Assembly (NCBI RefSeq): GCF_963678635.1
Contig: NC_087066.1
Span: 43,109,682-43,173,681 of the forward strand
Origin: Symsagittifera roscoffensis
Taxonomy: Eukaryota > Xenacoelomorpha > Acoela > Convolutidae
Direction of reading: 5' to 3'
DNA length: 64,000 bases
Made by a program: the position numbers and the translations under genes. Positions 10,387 through 19,543 of the stretch are shown here, one piece after another; positions within the stretch are counted from its first letter, which is position 1; each line of letters opens with the position of its first letter. The notes under the pieces are model-generated. The model was given only the letters and a program-made list of their open reading frames with translations, was not told where the DNA came from and ran no database searches.

Positions 10387-10527
10387 CCAGTTGGGAAAGG
10401 GCCAGTGGCCGACTAGTGCGGAGGCAGAAGCCAGAGGCATGACCACCAGACCTATGATGAAGTCAGCCACAGCGAGGGAGATGATGAACTGGTTGGAGGG
10501 TGTCTGCAGCCCAGGTGTACACCAGAT
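10387..10527 (-). CDS. Aminergic GPCR, TM2 exon
   Basis: Forty-seven codons between an acceptor (TGTGTTTAAG|ATC) at 10,527 and a donor (TGG|GTCAGT) at 10,387, both phase 0. The exon encodes the first cytoplasmic loop and TM2. TPSNQF is followed by the class A signature SLAVAD with the conserved Asp2.50, then GLVVMPL, and it ends in the first extracellular loop at GHWPFPNW. The stretch resembles histamine H1 receptors, which read SLSVAD and VVMPM here, more than most other families. A second possible acceptor, CTGCAG just before the Thr of TPSN, would shorten the exon by eight codons. The longer form is preferred because it has a better pyrimidine tract and gives the usual TM1-TM2 spacing. Confidence 0.9.
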
Positions 10528-10560
10528 CTTAAACACACAAATCGCAACGTGAATTGACGT

Positions 10561-10700
10561 GTGAATTGACATTGACAAAGAAGCCAACGTTTTTAACCAG
10601 AAAAAAGGTGAGGTAAATGTATTTAACCAGGAAAAAATAGAAGGCCAACTAGGCATGTGAATGGATATGGCGAAGAAGCCAATGTTTTTAACAAGAAAAA
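10561..10700. repeat. Short direct repeat next to GPCR TM2 exon
   Basis: A roughly 45-bp unit (GTGAATTGACATTGACAAAG..., 10,561-10,606) recurs with substitutions at 10,657-10,700 (GTGAATGGATATGGCGAAG...). Both share AGAAGCCAAYGTTTTTAAC. The offset is 96 bp, with a partial third copy of ATTTAACCAGGAAAAAA between them. It is a local duplication just upstream of the exon in transcript sense. Confidence 0.6.
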
Positions 10701-12170
10701 ATTATCTACATTTTTTCATCCCTGAAGTTGTTCTTATAGCTACCCCAATTACATCAAATTTTAAAATCGAGTACAAAATATTTTAGCGAAATACTTTTTC
10801 TTGGGAAATTTGCGGAAGCCTGAGATAGCTATCACGCATCCAGAACGATGCTGAAAAAAGAGGCATTATTTGTTTGAATTCGATTAAAAAAAACAAGTCG
10901 ATCAAATTATGCGACGCCATAAAAGTGTTTTTAAGCGAAGGAGAAGATAGCCGACTTCTCTTCTCCTTCAGGATTTTCAGAATAGTTTGATAATAAGGAT
11001 TTCGGAAGACATTGAAAAATTCAAAGACGGCTAAAATATTGTTTCAGTAAGCTGATGAAAATCGATCAAAACTTTAGCAGTCCTTTTTTACTTGTCATGT
11101 CACTGATTACAGTCATTGTCGATTGATTTTGACGCGATACCTCAAAAATACTTGCAAAGATACCTGCTAAAACTACATGGAAAATTTGAAGAAAACGGAA
11201 TAAAGGAGCTTCAAAAGTTAAATATTACAAATAATTCGAAATAAGTTGAATGGATATGAAATAACAAACAGTTGAGCTGTTTTGAAAAAAAAAATTACTG
11301 GCTCTTACTTAATTGGTAACACGACAAGTAGCTGGTGTAGAAGATAGTTCCAAAAAAACACCAACTTTAAACATTTAAGTGGAGAAGAGTTTGAGAAATT
11401 ACAACAATTGTTCGGCTCATGCAAGCTAGCATTACTTCAGCTGAATGATATCTGAATACAATAGCGTTTCCAATATTAGCAGGGCCATAAAAAAGAAAAA
11501 AAATAAGTCATGCATTAGAAAACTAATTAAAAACTTGCCCCCTTATAGTTAAAACATGTTTTCTTGGTTTATAAATAGAATTATGCGGTAAATATAACTA
11601 AGAAAACAATTTGCAATTTTTTAAAACCTAATCGAAAAGAATTGATTTCTCTGATGGTACAGTACAGCCTTCAGCAGCTGTTTGAATAAGTCAGCACATG
11701 CTGATTGATAAGCTAATAGATAATGATTAAATTATGACGAATTGTCTAGACTTCAACATATTTCAAGCATCTCACGCAATTGGTTCACTATGAAAAAACT
11801 ATAAGCTCATTTGATGATCTCCCAATTTTGTCGCCTTCATGAATAGTCAAAAGAGATTGAACAAATTTGGTTGAAATAAATAATTTTTGGTTGTCTCATG
11901 CTAGTGAAAAACAAAATTTCTATTGCTCCTAAAACTGTTTTAACACGAAGAATTGGGTTAAAATTGCAGTGTAAGACGGTTTTTGTTGTTATTCTAGGTC
12001 CTTAAGAGGTCTTTCACTGAATTTTTTTTTTTTTGGTGAGTAGAGAAGCTGGAAGCTGGTCTGAATTATTATTCCAACCATTTGGAAAATGGGGAGGAAC
12101 CGGGTGTGTTTTATAGTTTTTTTGTTTTTCACACAAAACCAGGTACCACAATTAATCATCCAATTGAGTC
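10701..12170. other. Intronic stretch, no gene recognised
   Basis: AT-rich sequence inside the long GPCR intron. Apart from the small hairpin near 10,950 I see no coding frame, RNA gene or transposon signature. Confidence 0.6.
10937..10969. repeat. Inverted repeat, 10-bp stem
   Basis: GAAGGAGAAG (10,937-10,946) pairs with CTTCTCCTTC (10,960-10,969) around a 13-nt loop, in the long GPCR intron. No function is assigned. Confidence 0.55.
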
Positions 12171-12835
12171 GAGTGATATATCATATTAAAGCTCTGTCAG
12201 TCGTGATTCGAGCGACATAAAAAAATTTTTGAGATCTTTCTCAGTGTCAAGAAGAAATTTTTGGATGTTTGGTCTTTTTTCGAGCAAATAAAGTGAGCGA
12301 GCAAGCTTATTTCGTTTTCAAAAAAAGTTTACTACAAATATTTATCACAATGAAGTGAATGATATATCATATTTAAGCCCTTCCAATCTTAATTCGAACA
12401 GAAAAACATCGCAATGGAGGGAATGATATATCATTTTGAAGCCCTTTCAATGCCAATTCAAAATTTTCAAAAAATTGTCAGTGTCACAGTTTCGATTTTT
12501 TAAACTTAAGTCTAATTGCGAGCGATTGAAGCAAGCGAGCAGACTTACTATGAAAATATATGCTATGAAAAACCAATAAAATTATTTTGTTTCATTTTGT
12601 TTCGTTTTCTCGAAGCGCTTTTTTGGAATTAAATCATCAAAACTTCAAAACAGTTTCTGCAAAAAAGAAATTTCCAGACAGATTTTTTTTAGGTCATTTT
12701 TCAACAAAAATATTTGCCCTTTTTTAGTTTGACCGTCGATTTTACCTATTTTTTAGCTTTCCTTCAGATCCTTTCAACACAGATTACACAAATCATCAAC
12801 ACCAATTTTTAAAAAATGATGAAAAAATGGTCGGA
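12171..12835 (+). repeat. Dispersed repeat family 2, copy 3 (left part)
   Basis: CTGTCAGTCGTGATTCGAGC, CAGTGTCAAGAAG, TTTTTCAACAAAAATATTTG and CCTTCAGATCCTTTCAACAC match copies 1 and 2 in order. Internally a unit with GATGATATATCAT-like sequence (GTGATATATCAT at about 12,173, GAATGATATATCAT at about 12,357 and 12,421) is repeated three times. The repeat is interrupted at about 12,836 by a MITE-type element and resumes at about 13,276. Confidence 0.6.
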
Positions 12836-13275
12836 AACATGGGCGGATTTAGGGGGGCGGGGGGGGGGGGGGGGGTTGCGGACGTTCTTCTCTTAGGGTT
12901 TCGACCCCCTGTGTTGACCCACAGGGTTCCCCTTTGTACTATTTTGAGGTATGCATTTTTGATGACGGACCCTAAAGTTTTTCTAAAGGCGCCTTGGGCG
13001 CCAATATATATTAATTTTGAGGGGGGAGCGCGCGCCGAAAAAACGCGATTGTTTGGTAAAAATTTACCAAAAAGTGCCTAAAAACGCCTTTTAGGCCTCG
13101 TTTTTCAAAATTTTGCCTGCGGCGCATTAATTTTGGCAAAAACAGGCTCTTTGTAAGGCTTTGGGAGAGCTTGCAAAATCAATTTGGTCGACCTAAAAAA
13201 AAAGTCGACAAAATTTTCGAAACTTTTTTGTTTTTTGAAAATCCCCCCCCTCGAGAAAATCCTAGATCCGCCCCA
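12836..13275 (+). mobile_element. Short hAT-like non-autonomous element (MITE), copy 1
   Basis: About 440 bp with short terminal inverted repeats: GGGCGGATTTAGG (12,841-12,853) at the left and, read inward from the right, GGGGCGGATCTAGG (13,274-13,261). The heptamer GGTCGGA lies on both sides (12,829-12,835 and 13,276-13,282) and fits a target duplication. The interior has a long G run, GTTCCCCTTTGTACTATTTT and CCCTCGAGAAAATCC, which recur in the copy at 18,255. It has no transposase. A target repeat of 7-8 bp and CAGGGG-like ends suggest the hAT superfamily (inference). An 84-codon frame inside is not regarded as a gene. Confidence 0.7.
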
Positions 13276-13332
13276 GGTCGGATGGCTTTGTGCTACTTGC
13301 ACAGCAACCAGCTATCCTCGCTTTTTTTTCTC
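13276..13332 (+). repeat. Dispersed repeat family 2, copy 3 (right part)
   Basis: GGTCGGATGGCTTTGTGCTACTTGCACAGCAACCAGC-type sequence continues the family exactly where copies 1 and 2 read GGTTGGA and GGTCGTA, then 11 bases, then TACTTG. It shows that the MITE interrupted this repeat. Confidence 0.65.
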
Positions 13333-14572
13333 AATGATCAGTTTTGTTACTTTTGAAGGACAAATTTTTTAATCCTTTATTGATGAAATTGTGGAGATTG
13401 ATAAAGTGTCAAATTAGTTAAATTAGAATAATTTGAGCGGGCTTTATAGAACTTATTTTTTGCTCGACAGAGAAAGTCATGCGAAATTGGAAGTTTTCAG
13501 AAATACAGCTGCATTGAAACTTTTTTGATAAAAAATCAAGTTAATCAAAAGTCAAGAGGTTGTGCCGGCTCTCAAAAAAGAGGGTTGATCATTTTGTGAT
13601 TGACAGTGTATTTGTTGAGAAGTCTCAATATTTATTTTCGGAAACTTTCTTGTCAAATTTTTTGACAGAAAACTTCAATAGATATAATAAAGGGCATAGT
13701 CAAAATAGTCAGGGTACAGTCAGCTTTTTTAAATAAAAACATTAACCATTTAGTAATAGTCTGGTGTTAATTCTTTTACAGGAGTTCGTCCAAATGTCTT
13801 TGAGATGGATGAGCTTCTGTGGCCTAATTTCTATCATTTTCAATCTAAATTTCTACTTCATAGGGCTTATTTGCTTCTAAAAATCATTCATCAATACAAT
13901 TTTCTGTTGATAAACAGCTACAAGGCTTTTAGTTAGCAATCAAAACTGATACGTCATTTGAATTGTTCTTTCTTTTCAGAGCAAAAGAAAATTGATCAGA
14001 GATCAATACTGGTTTCTCTGAAATGCCAATACGGTTATTTGATCCACTATTCAAACGAATGAAAGAAATTCAGTAAAAGAAAAACCCTTTGAGCCTTCCT
14101 TGCTTTACAGAGCAGACCATGAAAATGAATAAAATTTTTCAGACTGTTTTAATCTTCTGATTTAATATTTCTGTGTTGCCAAAGTTAATGAAATTATCGA
14201 TGCAAAAAGCTTATATTCAGAAAAAAATTTGACTACCAGTTTAATCCAATAAACATGCCGTAGAACTTCATGACTATAGAACTCTTTATGTTTCCGTCTT
14301 TGTAAAATTGTTTAAAAAACAAGAGTGAAAAAAAAAGAAAAAATGCTCTGGGAAAATATTTCCAGACCATTTTAGGTCGTGTAACTAATATTTCTTGAAG
14401 ATAAAAAATATATATAATTTGCGAAAATTTAGCTTTAAGTTATAAGTTTACAAAACTTAATCAACTCAGAAAGTATTTGCGGGTCTAATCCACGCGGCAA
14501 AATTCTTCCCATATCAGAAAACAGATCACATTTTCTTAATTTTAAGGTAGATGCAAAAATATCACTTAGAGG
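13333..14572. other. Intronic AT-rich stretch, no gene recognised
   Basis: Nothing beyond weak similarity (TGTCAAATTTTTTGACAGA at about 13,651 against GTCAAATTTCTTGACAAAC at about 2,481), which is too short to classify. Confidence 0.5.
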
Positions 14573-14603
14573 CAGGGGCAGATCTAGGATTTTCTCGAGG
14601 GGG
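14573..14603 (-). mobile_element. MITE terminus, fragment
   Basis: CAGGGGCAGATCTAGGATTT followed by TCTCGAGGGGG is the reverse complement of the right end of the element at 12,836-13,275. No partner end was found downstream, so it looks like a truncated copy in opposite orientation. It preserves the CAGGGG start best. Confidence 0.6.
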
Positions 14604-15409
14604 TAGCTATAATGAAATATCCATTTTCCCTGCTGCTCTTAGGTTTGGGACGAGCGGAGTGTCATGCTGCATGTGAACTATTGTTTATTACTAGTCTATA
14701 ACTTCATCAATCAAGATTTCGAAAAAAAAATCTCCAACCTGATTTTCTTGTCCGAAGACATCCTGTAACCGCTACTAGTTCTCATGAAAGCACTACTAGA
14801 AAAACTAAATGAAGCAAGCCAAAATATCATTTAAAAAAGTTGCGATTTCATCTCAAAATTTGAACAAGGACATTGAATTTTTTATGAATTAGTATCATCA
14901 TGTTTTCTCTGATCTTGGGTTTTGGTTCCAACTTTCAAATAAAGTTGAGAACATATAGCTAGGGATGGTTTATTATTCAGAGAAACTTAACAACGAAAGT
15001 TTCGAAAGCTTCGGATTGCCGAGTTTGTAAGCTTCGAATAGCCTAACAGCGGTTTAAAATGCTCGTTCAGCTTACAATAGTTTTACAACGCGAGGTTTTT
15101 ATGCGTGGCGAATTATCCTGCGCTTATAATTTTTTCAACTTAAACTAATTTAAACAGTGGTAATAACTAAATTGATGATCGCAAATCTGTTTAGAACTCA
15201 AGTTTTAGCATCGAAAAATTGATTTTGGCTGTTCAAAAATGATTAACAAATGAAAGAATGAAGAACTAAAACAAACTCATTGTATTTTTTACAAAATACT
15301 TGATTAAATTTTATCTAGAGAGAACAGAAAACGGACCCAGAAGGGTCTCATAGCGTTGCCCCAAGCTTATCAAACTGTTACTTAACAAAATATATCGAGA
15401 CAATTTAAG
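14604..15409. other. Intronic AT-rich stretch, no gene recognised
   Basis: I see no coding frame, RNA gene or clear repeat in this part of the long GPCR intron. Confidence 0.5.
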
Positions 15410-15575
15410 GGGCAGACGAAACATTCAAGGAATTGCCCTAATACACAAGCAGTCGTGTTTCTATATTCTCTGAGCGTTTTCTAAGTTTTGGTTTAAAGCT
15501 CATCGTAGAAACCAACTATTTCATCAACGAACAAAACAACCTATTAGAAGCGGACGGACTAACAAACCGGCATTC
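15410..15575 (+). repeat. Dispersed repeat family 1, copy 2
   Basis: GGCAGACGAAACATTCAAGG, TTGCCCTAATACACAAGCAG and CAACCTATTAGAAGCGGACG match the stretch at 313-545 with many substitutions. The orientation is the same. The class is unknown. Confidence 0.6.
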
Positions 15576-16734
15576 TTTTTAATAAAAAGTATGGTCTTGA
15601 TATCACTTAAATACATAAATAACCGAATGCTGTGCAAATAGCAAGTACGCGTGGTTTCCGAGGACAGTTACCATTTGAACAGTTAATGGTGTGACCTATA
15701 ATTGGCAGAACAATGTTTTTTGATCCAAATGATTCAAGTTTTTTTTTGCGGAACTTTTTGGAGAAAATCACGGAATATTTATGCGGCCGTTTTTTGTTCT
15801 GATAATTTCGACTTCTTCATTAACTATTTTTGACTGAACAATTTGTACCACCTGATAATAACAAAGTTTTAAGCTCAGTTCCAAATATGATTTTCAATTA
15901 CCACATATGATTACTTTTTGAAGTAATAGGGTTTTAAAAAACATAAATTTGCCGAATACAAAAAAATATTGAGCAAAAACCTCCAGTTATTAATAAACAC
16001 TTACAAATTTGGCAAATTATTTGAAAAAAAAAACGTTCAAAACCTGTTTGAATGGCGACTATGGATCAAAATAGTGTGTCAGTTTGTAGATTTGCGGTTT
16101 ACTTTTTTGGGAAGTATTTCATATTAAACAAAAAAATCAAGAAACCGAACGGCACAATCCTGGCTTCTTATTTTAATTATTCTTAACAGAAAAGAAAACA
16201 AAATCGTATCTAGAAAACTGATCATAAAAAGAAAGAGAAAAATATAGAAAACGAGAAACTTATACAACTTTATTTACACCCGGAATTTTTCGTTTTCTTA
16301 ACTGGTTTGTTGCAGCTCATATGACAGTTAAAAAGCCTTTCATTACTTGTGAAACACTCATTCTTTTGTTTTCAGTACCTGAGCTTGCGTTAAAAAAGAA
16401 TCAAAGTTTTCCCCACATCGTTTTCTCAAATTTTTGTTTTGCTTGGTGTCATCTTTAAAAGGTTCCTGTTCATTTAAGTAAGAGTTCAGTCCTGGTTCAA
16501 ATGTGCTAATAAAGTGTCTGGTGACTGTATTTTTTGTGTGAAAAAAAGTTTGAAAATTGAAAAGCTCAAATCTTGAAAAGTTTTTTGTTTATTTTTCAAT
16601 CCATCTCTATTACGAGCCCAAGCTGTGCACTGGATAGGAGCACAATTTTGTGTCTGTATGTTCTTGGATTCGAGAGATAAGTCTTTGAAAAATGTTCCAA
16701 AATGTAAGTGGAAGCCACTTACTAAATATCAGTG
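15576..16734. other. Intronic AT-rich stretch, no gene recognised
   Basis: Nothing was recognised except a small inverted repeat TAAGTGG/CCACTTA at about 16,705, at the border of the following minisatellite. Confidence 0.5.
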
Positions 16735-17225
16735 GATTCCGCGTAACAAAACCTCTAACGTAAGTTTTGTCGGCACATTGATTTTGTTGCGGATTCCGCA
16801 ACGAGCGAATATAGGTAGTTGTTCTGGATTCCGCAAATGTAAGCGGATTCCGCAAATGTAAGTGGGTTTCGCAAATTTAAGCGGATTCCGCTCACAATGT
16901 GCGGACTTCGCTTACAATTTGCGAACAATTTGCGGATTCCGCTTACAATTTGCGGATTCCACTTACAGTTGCGGATTCCGCGACAGCTCAAATTTATTAA
17001 ACACAAATATAATTATTTGCTCATGGATTCCACAAGTTGGTTCCGGATTCCACACCTTTTGTTGCGGATTCCGCAAAGTTGCCTGTTTTTGAAGCGATTT
17101 TGAGCAATACAGTGTTTTAGCTATTTGTGTGTGGAATCCAAAACAGCAAAGATCAAAGAAAAAAAGCTAAGTTGCGGATTACATGTCAAATCTATTTTTT
17201 GCCTGTTGCCGGATCCGCCTAAAAT
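16735..17225. repeat. Near-palindromic minisatellite, GCGGATTCCGC units
   Basis: The 11-mer GCGGATTCCGC (arms GCGGA/TCCGC around one T) or close variants occur about 15 times, densest at 16,824-16,983 with a spacing of 19-21 bp. In the left half the spacer reads AAATGTAA and in the right half TTACAATTT, which are near reverse complements. The core is therefore also one large imperfect inverted repeat centred near 16,890. Short open frames across it on both strands follow from the repeat. Confidence 0.85.
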
Positions 17226-17667
17226 TTACAAAATGCACAGTTTGGCCTCGTAATGTCCGCTCTCAAAATTACTGGATATTAATGCAGAAAAAGCATTTTA
17301 AAATTTTTTTCGGTCGATTCGAACTTGATATCATAAAGTAGCGCAAAAAAGGATTTTTGGCACTTTTATATTATCGTAGTCTTTTGCAATTCGCTTTCTA
17401 TTAATTCCTTAACAAAATGCTTAAAAACTCAATGTTGAACTTAAAATTTAACATCACCAAAAAAAGTTTTCTCAGAATTGCAAGAAAAACTTCTGAATCG
17501 TGCTTAGAAACTTTTAGGAAAAAATTATCAAAACTTTTAAATATGTGGAAATGTTCGGTTTTGCTTAATAATTGGTATTTCAAACTTCTAAAATTTTGGC
17601 AATATTTGGAATACTAGCGGTCACTGATGAAAACGAACTTAATAAAAGTTTCAATCTATGTTCTTAC

Positions 17668-17757
17668 CACGAATATGACGAGACCATTTCCGACTGTAGT
17701 GAGAACAGATGCACAGCCACACACGATACCCAGTATGAGAGACACGACAGTATTCAT
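17668..17757 (-). CDS. Aminergic GPCR, exon carrying TM1 (5'-most exon found)
   Basis: Thirty codons from an ATG at 17,757 to a consensus donor (GTG|GTAAGA) at 17,668/17,667. The peptide starts MNTVVSLILG and ends TVGNGLVIFV, a hydrophobic helix with the Gly-Asn pair (N1.50) that marks TM1 of class A receptors. Joined in phase 0 to the exon at 10,527, it leaves 14 residues between GN and the TPSN of TM2, the same spacing as in muscarinic receptors. The frame stays open for 13 codons upstream of the ATG and includes an Asn-Arg-Thr sequon. The true N-terminus may therefore start further upstream, or an upstream exon may splice in at a candidate acceptor (GTTGTAG) near 17,792. Seen: frame, donor, TM1 motif. 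Inferred: the start codon. The 7,140-bp distance to the next exon makes it easy to overlook. Confidence 0.82.
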
Positions 17758-18254
17758 GTTGTTGGATGTCCGATTTAGCAGAAGATGTCTACAACTTCAA
17801 CGACAGTTTGATCGCTCGAAGATGTCACAGCTGCCACTTCTGGACTAGTTGAATTGAAGTGATCAAATTGGTCAATTGAGTCCGGAAGTTGTTCAAAAGT
17901 GTTTCAGGGTTGCACTTTGAACAGATCTGAGATATAAAATTTAGACAACAATTAATTGCAGATTCAACTGAAGTTATAGAGGTACAATTATGATAATTGG
18001 GATCATGGATTATAGATATGAAAAACACAATTCTGATTGACTGAAAATGCCAAATTAAATCAAACTCCCTCTAAAACGCTTTTGGTGAGGATGTAAGCTT
18101 GGTACAATTTTTATGCGCCTTAACTTATTCGGTGAAACATTTTTTAAATTTGATTTCTTGCGACCTTTGAGCTTCTCATAAAATGGAGGGACCGATATTT
18201 CATACATGCTTTTTTTTGAATAAACACCCCCAAACACCCTACTATAACCAAATA
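17758..18254. other. Region upstream of the TM1 exon
   Basis: It probably holds the receptor's 5' untranslated sequence or an intron leading to an earlier exon. No promoter motif or upstream coding exon could be supported. Confidence 0.45.
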
Positions 18255-18478
18255 CAGTAGCGGATCTAGATAAAAACAGATGCCCCCCCCCCCATAATTT
18301 GACCCTCTGCCCAGCCAAAGGTTCCTCTTTGTACTATTTTGAGATGTCCATTTTTGGCTGACGATCCCTAATTTTTTTTGTGGTTTGGGAAAGCTCGGAA
18401 ATTCAATCAAATCGACCAAATAAAGAACTTTTTTTGAAAATCCCCCTCCCCCTCGAGAAAATCATGACTCCACCCCTG
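18255..18478 (+). mobile_element. Short hAT-like non-autonomous element (MITE), copy 2
   Basis: About 224 bp. It begins CAGTAGCGGATCTAGA and ends TCATGACTCCACCCCTG. It shares with copy 1 a C/G homopolymer near the left end, GTTCCTCTTTGTACTATTTT, TTTGGGAAAGCTCGGAAATT and CCCTCGAGAAAATCATGAC. It is shorter than copy 1 because it lacks the middle part with GGCGCC repeats. Same orientation as copy 1, no coding capacity. Confidence 0.65.
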
Positions 18479-19543
18479 ACCAATTACTTGACCAAACTTC
18501 CAACTATCATGCTTGTACTCACTGACCTCTACGCAAATTAGATGGACTGAAAAATTTCTATGCAGAAATTTTCTAGATAAATTGTGTTGTGGGGATTTGA
18601 AGGAGCAATTGCTCTGAATCGTTAGATCAGGTTTGCAATTTAATCGAATAAGCCACGCGGAAATGAATTTCAGATGCAAAATCAAATGTTTTTTTTGTGT
18701 TTCAATGATTTTAAAGCAACAATATTCTAAATTAACGTGATGATTTGAATAAATTACTTTGCTCGAAAAATACGCAAGCAATGGGATGCTAAAATTTCAT
18801 TGGAAAGTAGAATTTATTTAATTCGAATGAAGTGAAAAATTAAAACGAGAAAAGCGATTCCTCAAAAAACATTCTTTGTCCCAATTCAGCAAATTCTTTT
18901 AAAAAGCTGCGTTTGTTGATTGTGTAATTTAAAAAATAATGAGTATCTGTTGTTTTCTCATGCACCAAGCAGATTTTCACCAAAAGCAAACCAAAAAAAA
19001 ACTGTTTTTAGCTGAATTTTTAAAATCTTTTTGTAAAAAGATTTTTGCCAAAAATTCAAAACTTATATTGAGAGTTTAAAAGGAACTCAACAAGAAACTT
19101 TTCAATTTTAACTCAACTTGTATTTGATATTGATGGCATTAAATCACTTCTGTACGTTCTAATGACAATATGAGCCGATCAAATTTTTTTTGCTATTAAT
19201 AAATGGCATTATCCTGCTTAGAACAGTGCGCAGGTGTGAACTTAAGACCAAAGCTGAGAATATCTCCCACCTCTCTTAAATAATAGAAAAGATTAGACTC
19301 TCCTGAAAAACTAATCAAGTTGACCGGTACAAAAATCGGAACCATTTTGCCACTTTTACTCTCAAAAAATTAATTCAATTATTGATTACTGTAGTAAATG
19401 CTTCAACCGTTTTATGGAAGAGACAATATTCCTACTTAAAATAAATTGATTATTCGTGCAGTTGAAAATATGGTCTCGAAAAAAGCTTGATTCAAGGCTC
19501 CAGCTATCATCCATTGCAATGGAGTTTTATAACAGTAGCAATG
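18479..19543. other. Unique-looking AT-rich stretch before the satellite
   Basis: I see no gene, RNA or repeat here. The satellite begins abruptly at its right end. Confidence 0.5.

Larger units (their letters stand above)
10528..17667 (-). other. GPCR long intron between TM1 and TM2 exons
   Basis: A 7,140-bp intron with donor GTAAGA and acceptor TTTAAG, inferred from the phase and spacing of the flanking exons. It holds a short direct repeat, small hairpins, a three-copy dispersed repeat member, a nested MITE, a MITE terminus, an old dispersed repeat and a near-palindromic minisatellite, all listed separately. No second gene was recognised inside it. Confidence 0.75.

Noticed and set aside
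12827-13372. Several frames of 61-84 codons over the MITE
   Set aside because: They run through G/C homopolymers and terminal repeats of a non-coding element and resemble no transposase.
16610-17103. Frames of 68-83 codons rich in repeated SGFR/CGFR or RNPL words
   Set aside because: They translate the GCGGATTCCGC minisatellite and appear on both strands.
17401-17848. Plus- and minus-strand frames of 60-73 codons around the TM1 exon
   Set aside because: They match no family. The plus-strand frames near 17,627-17,848 overlap the TM1 exon, whose donor and TM1 motif explain that sequence better.
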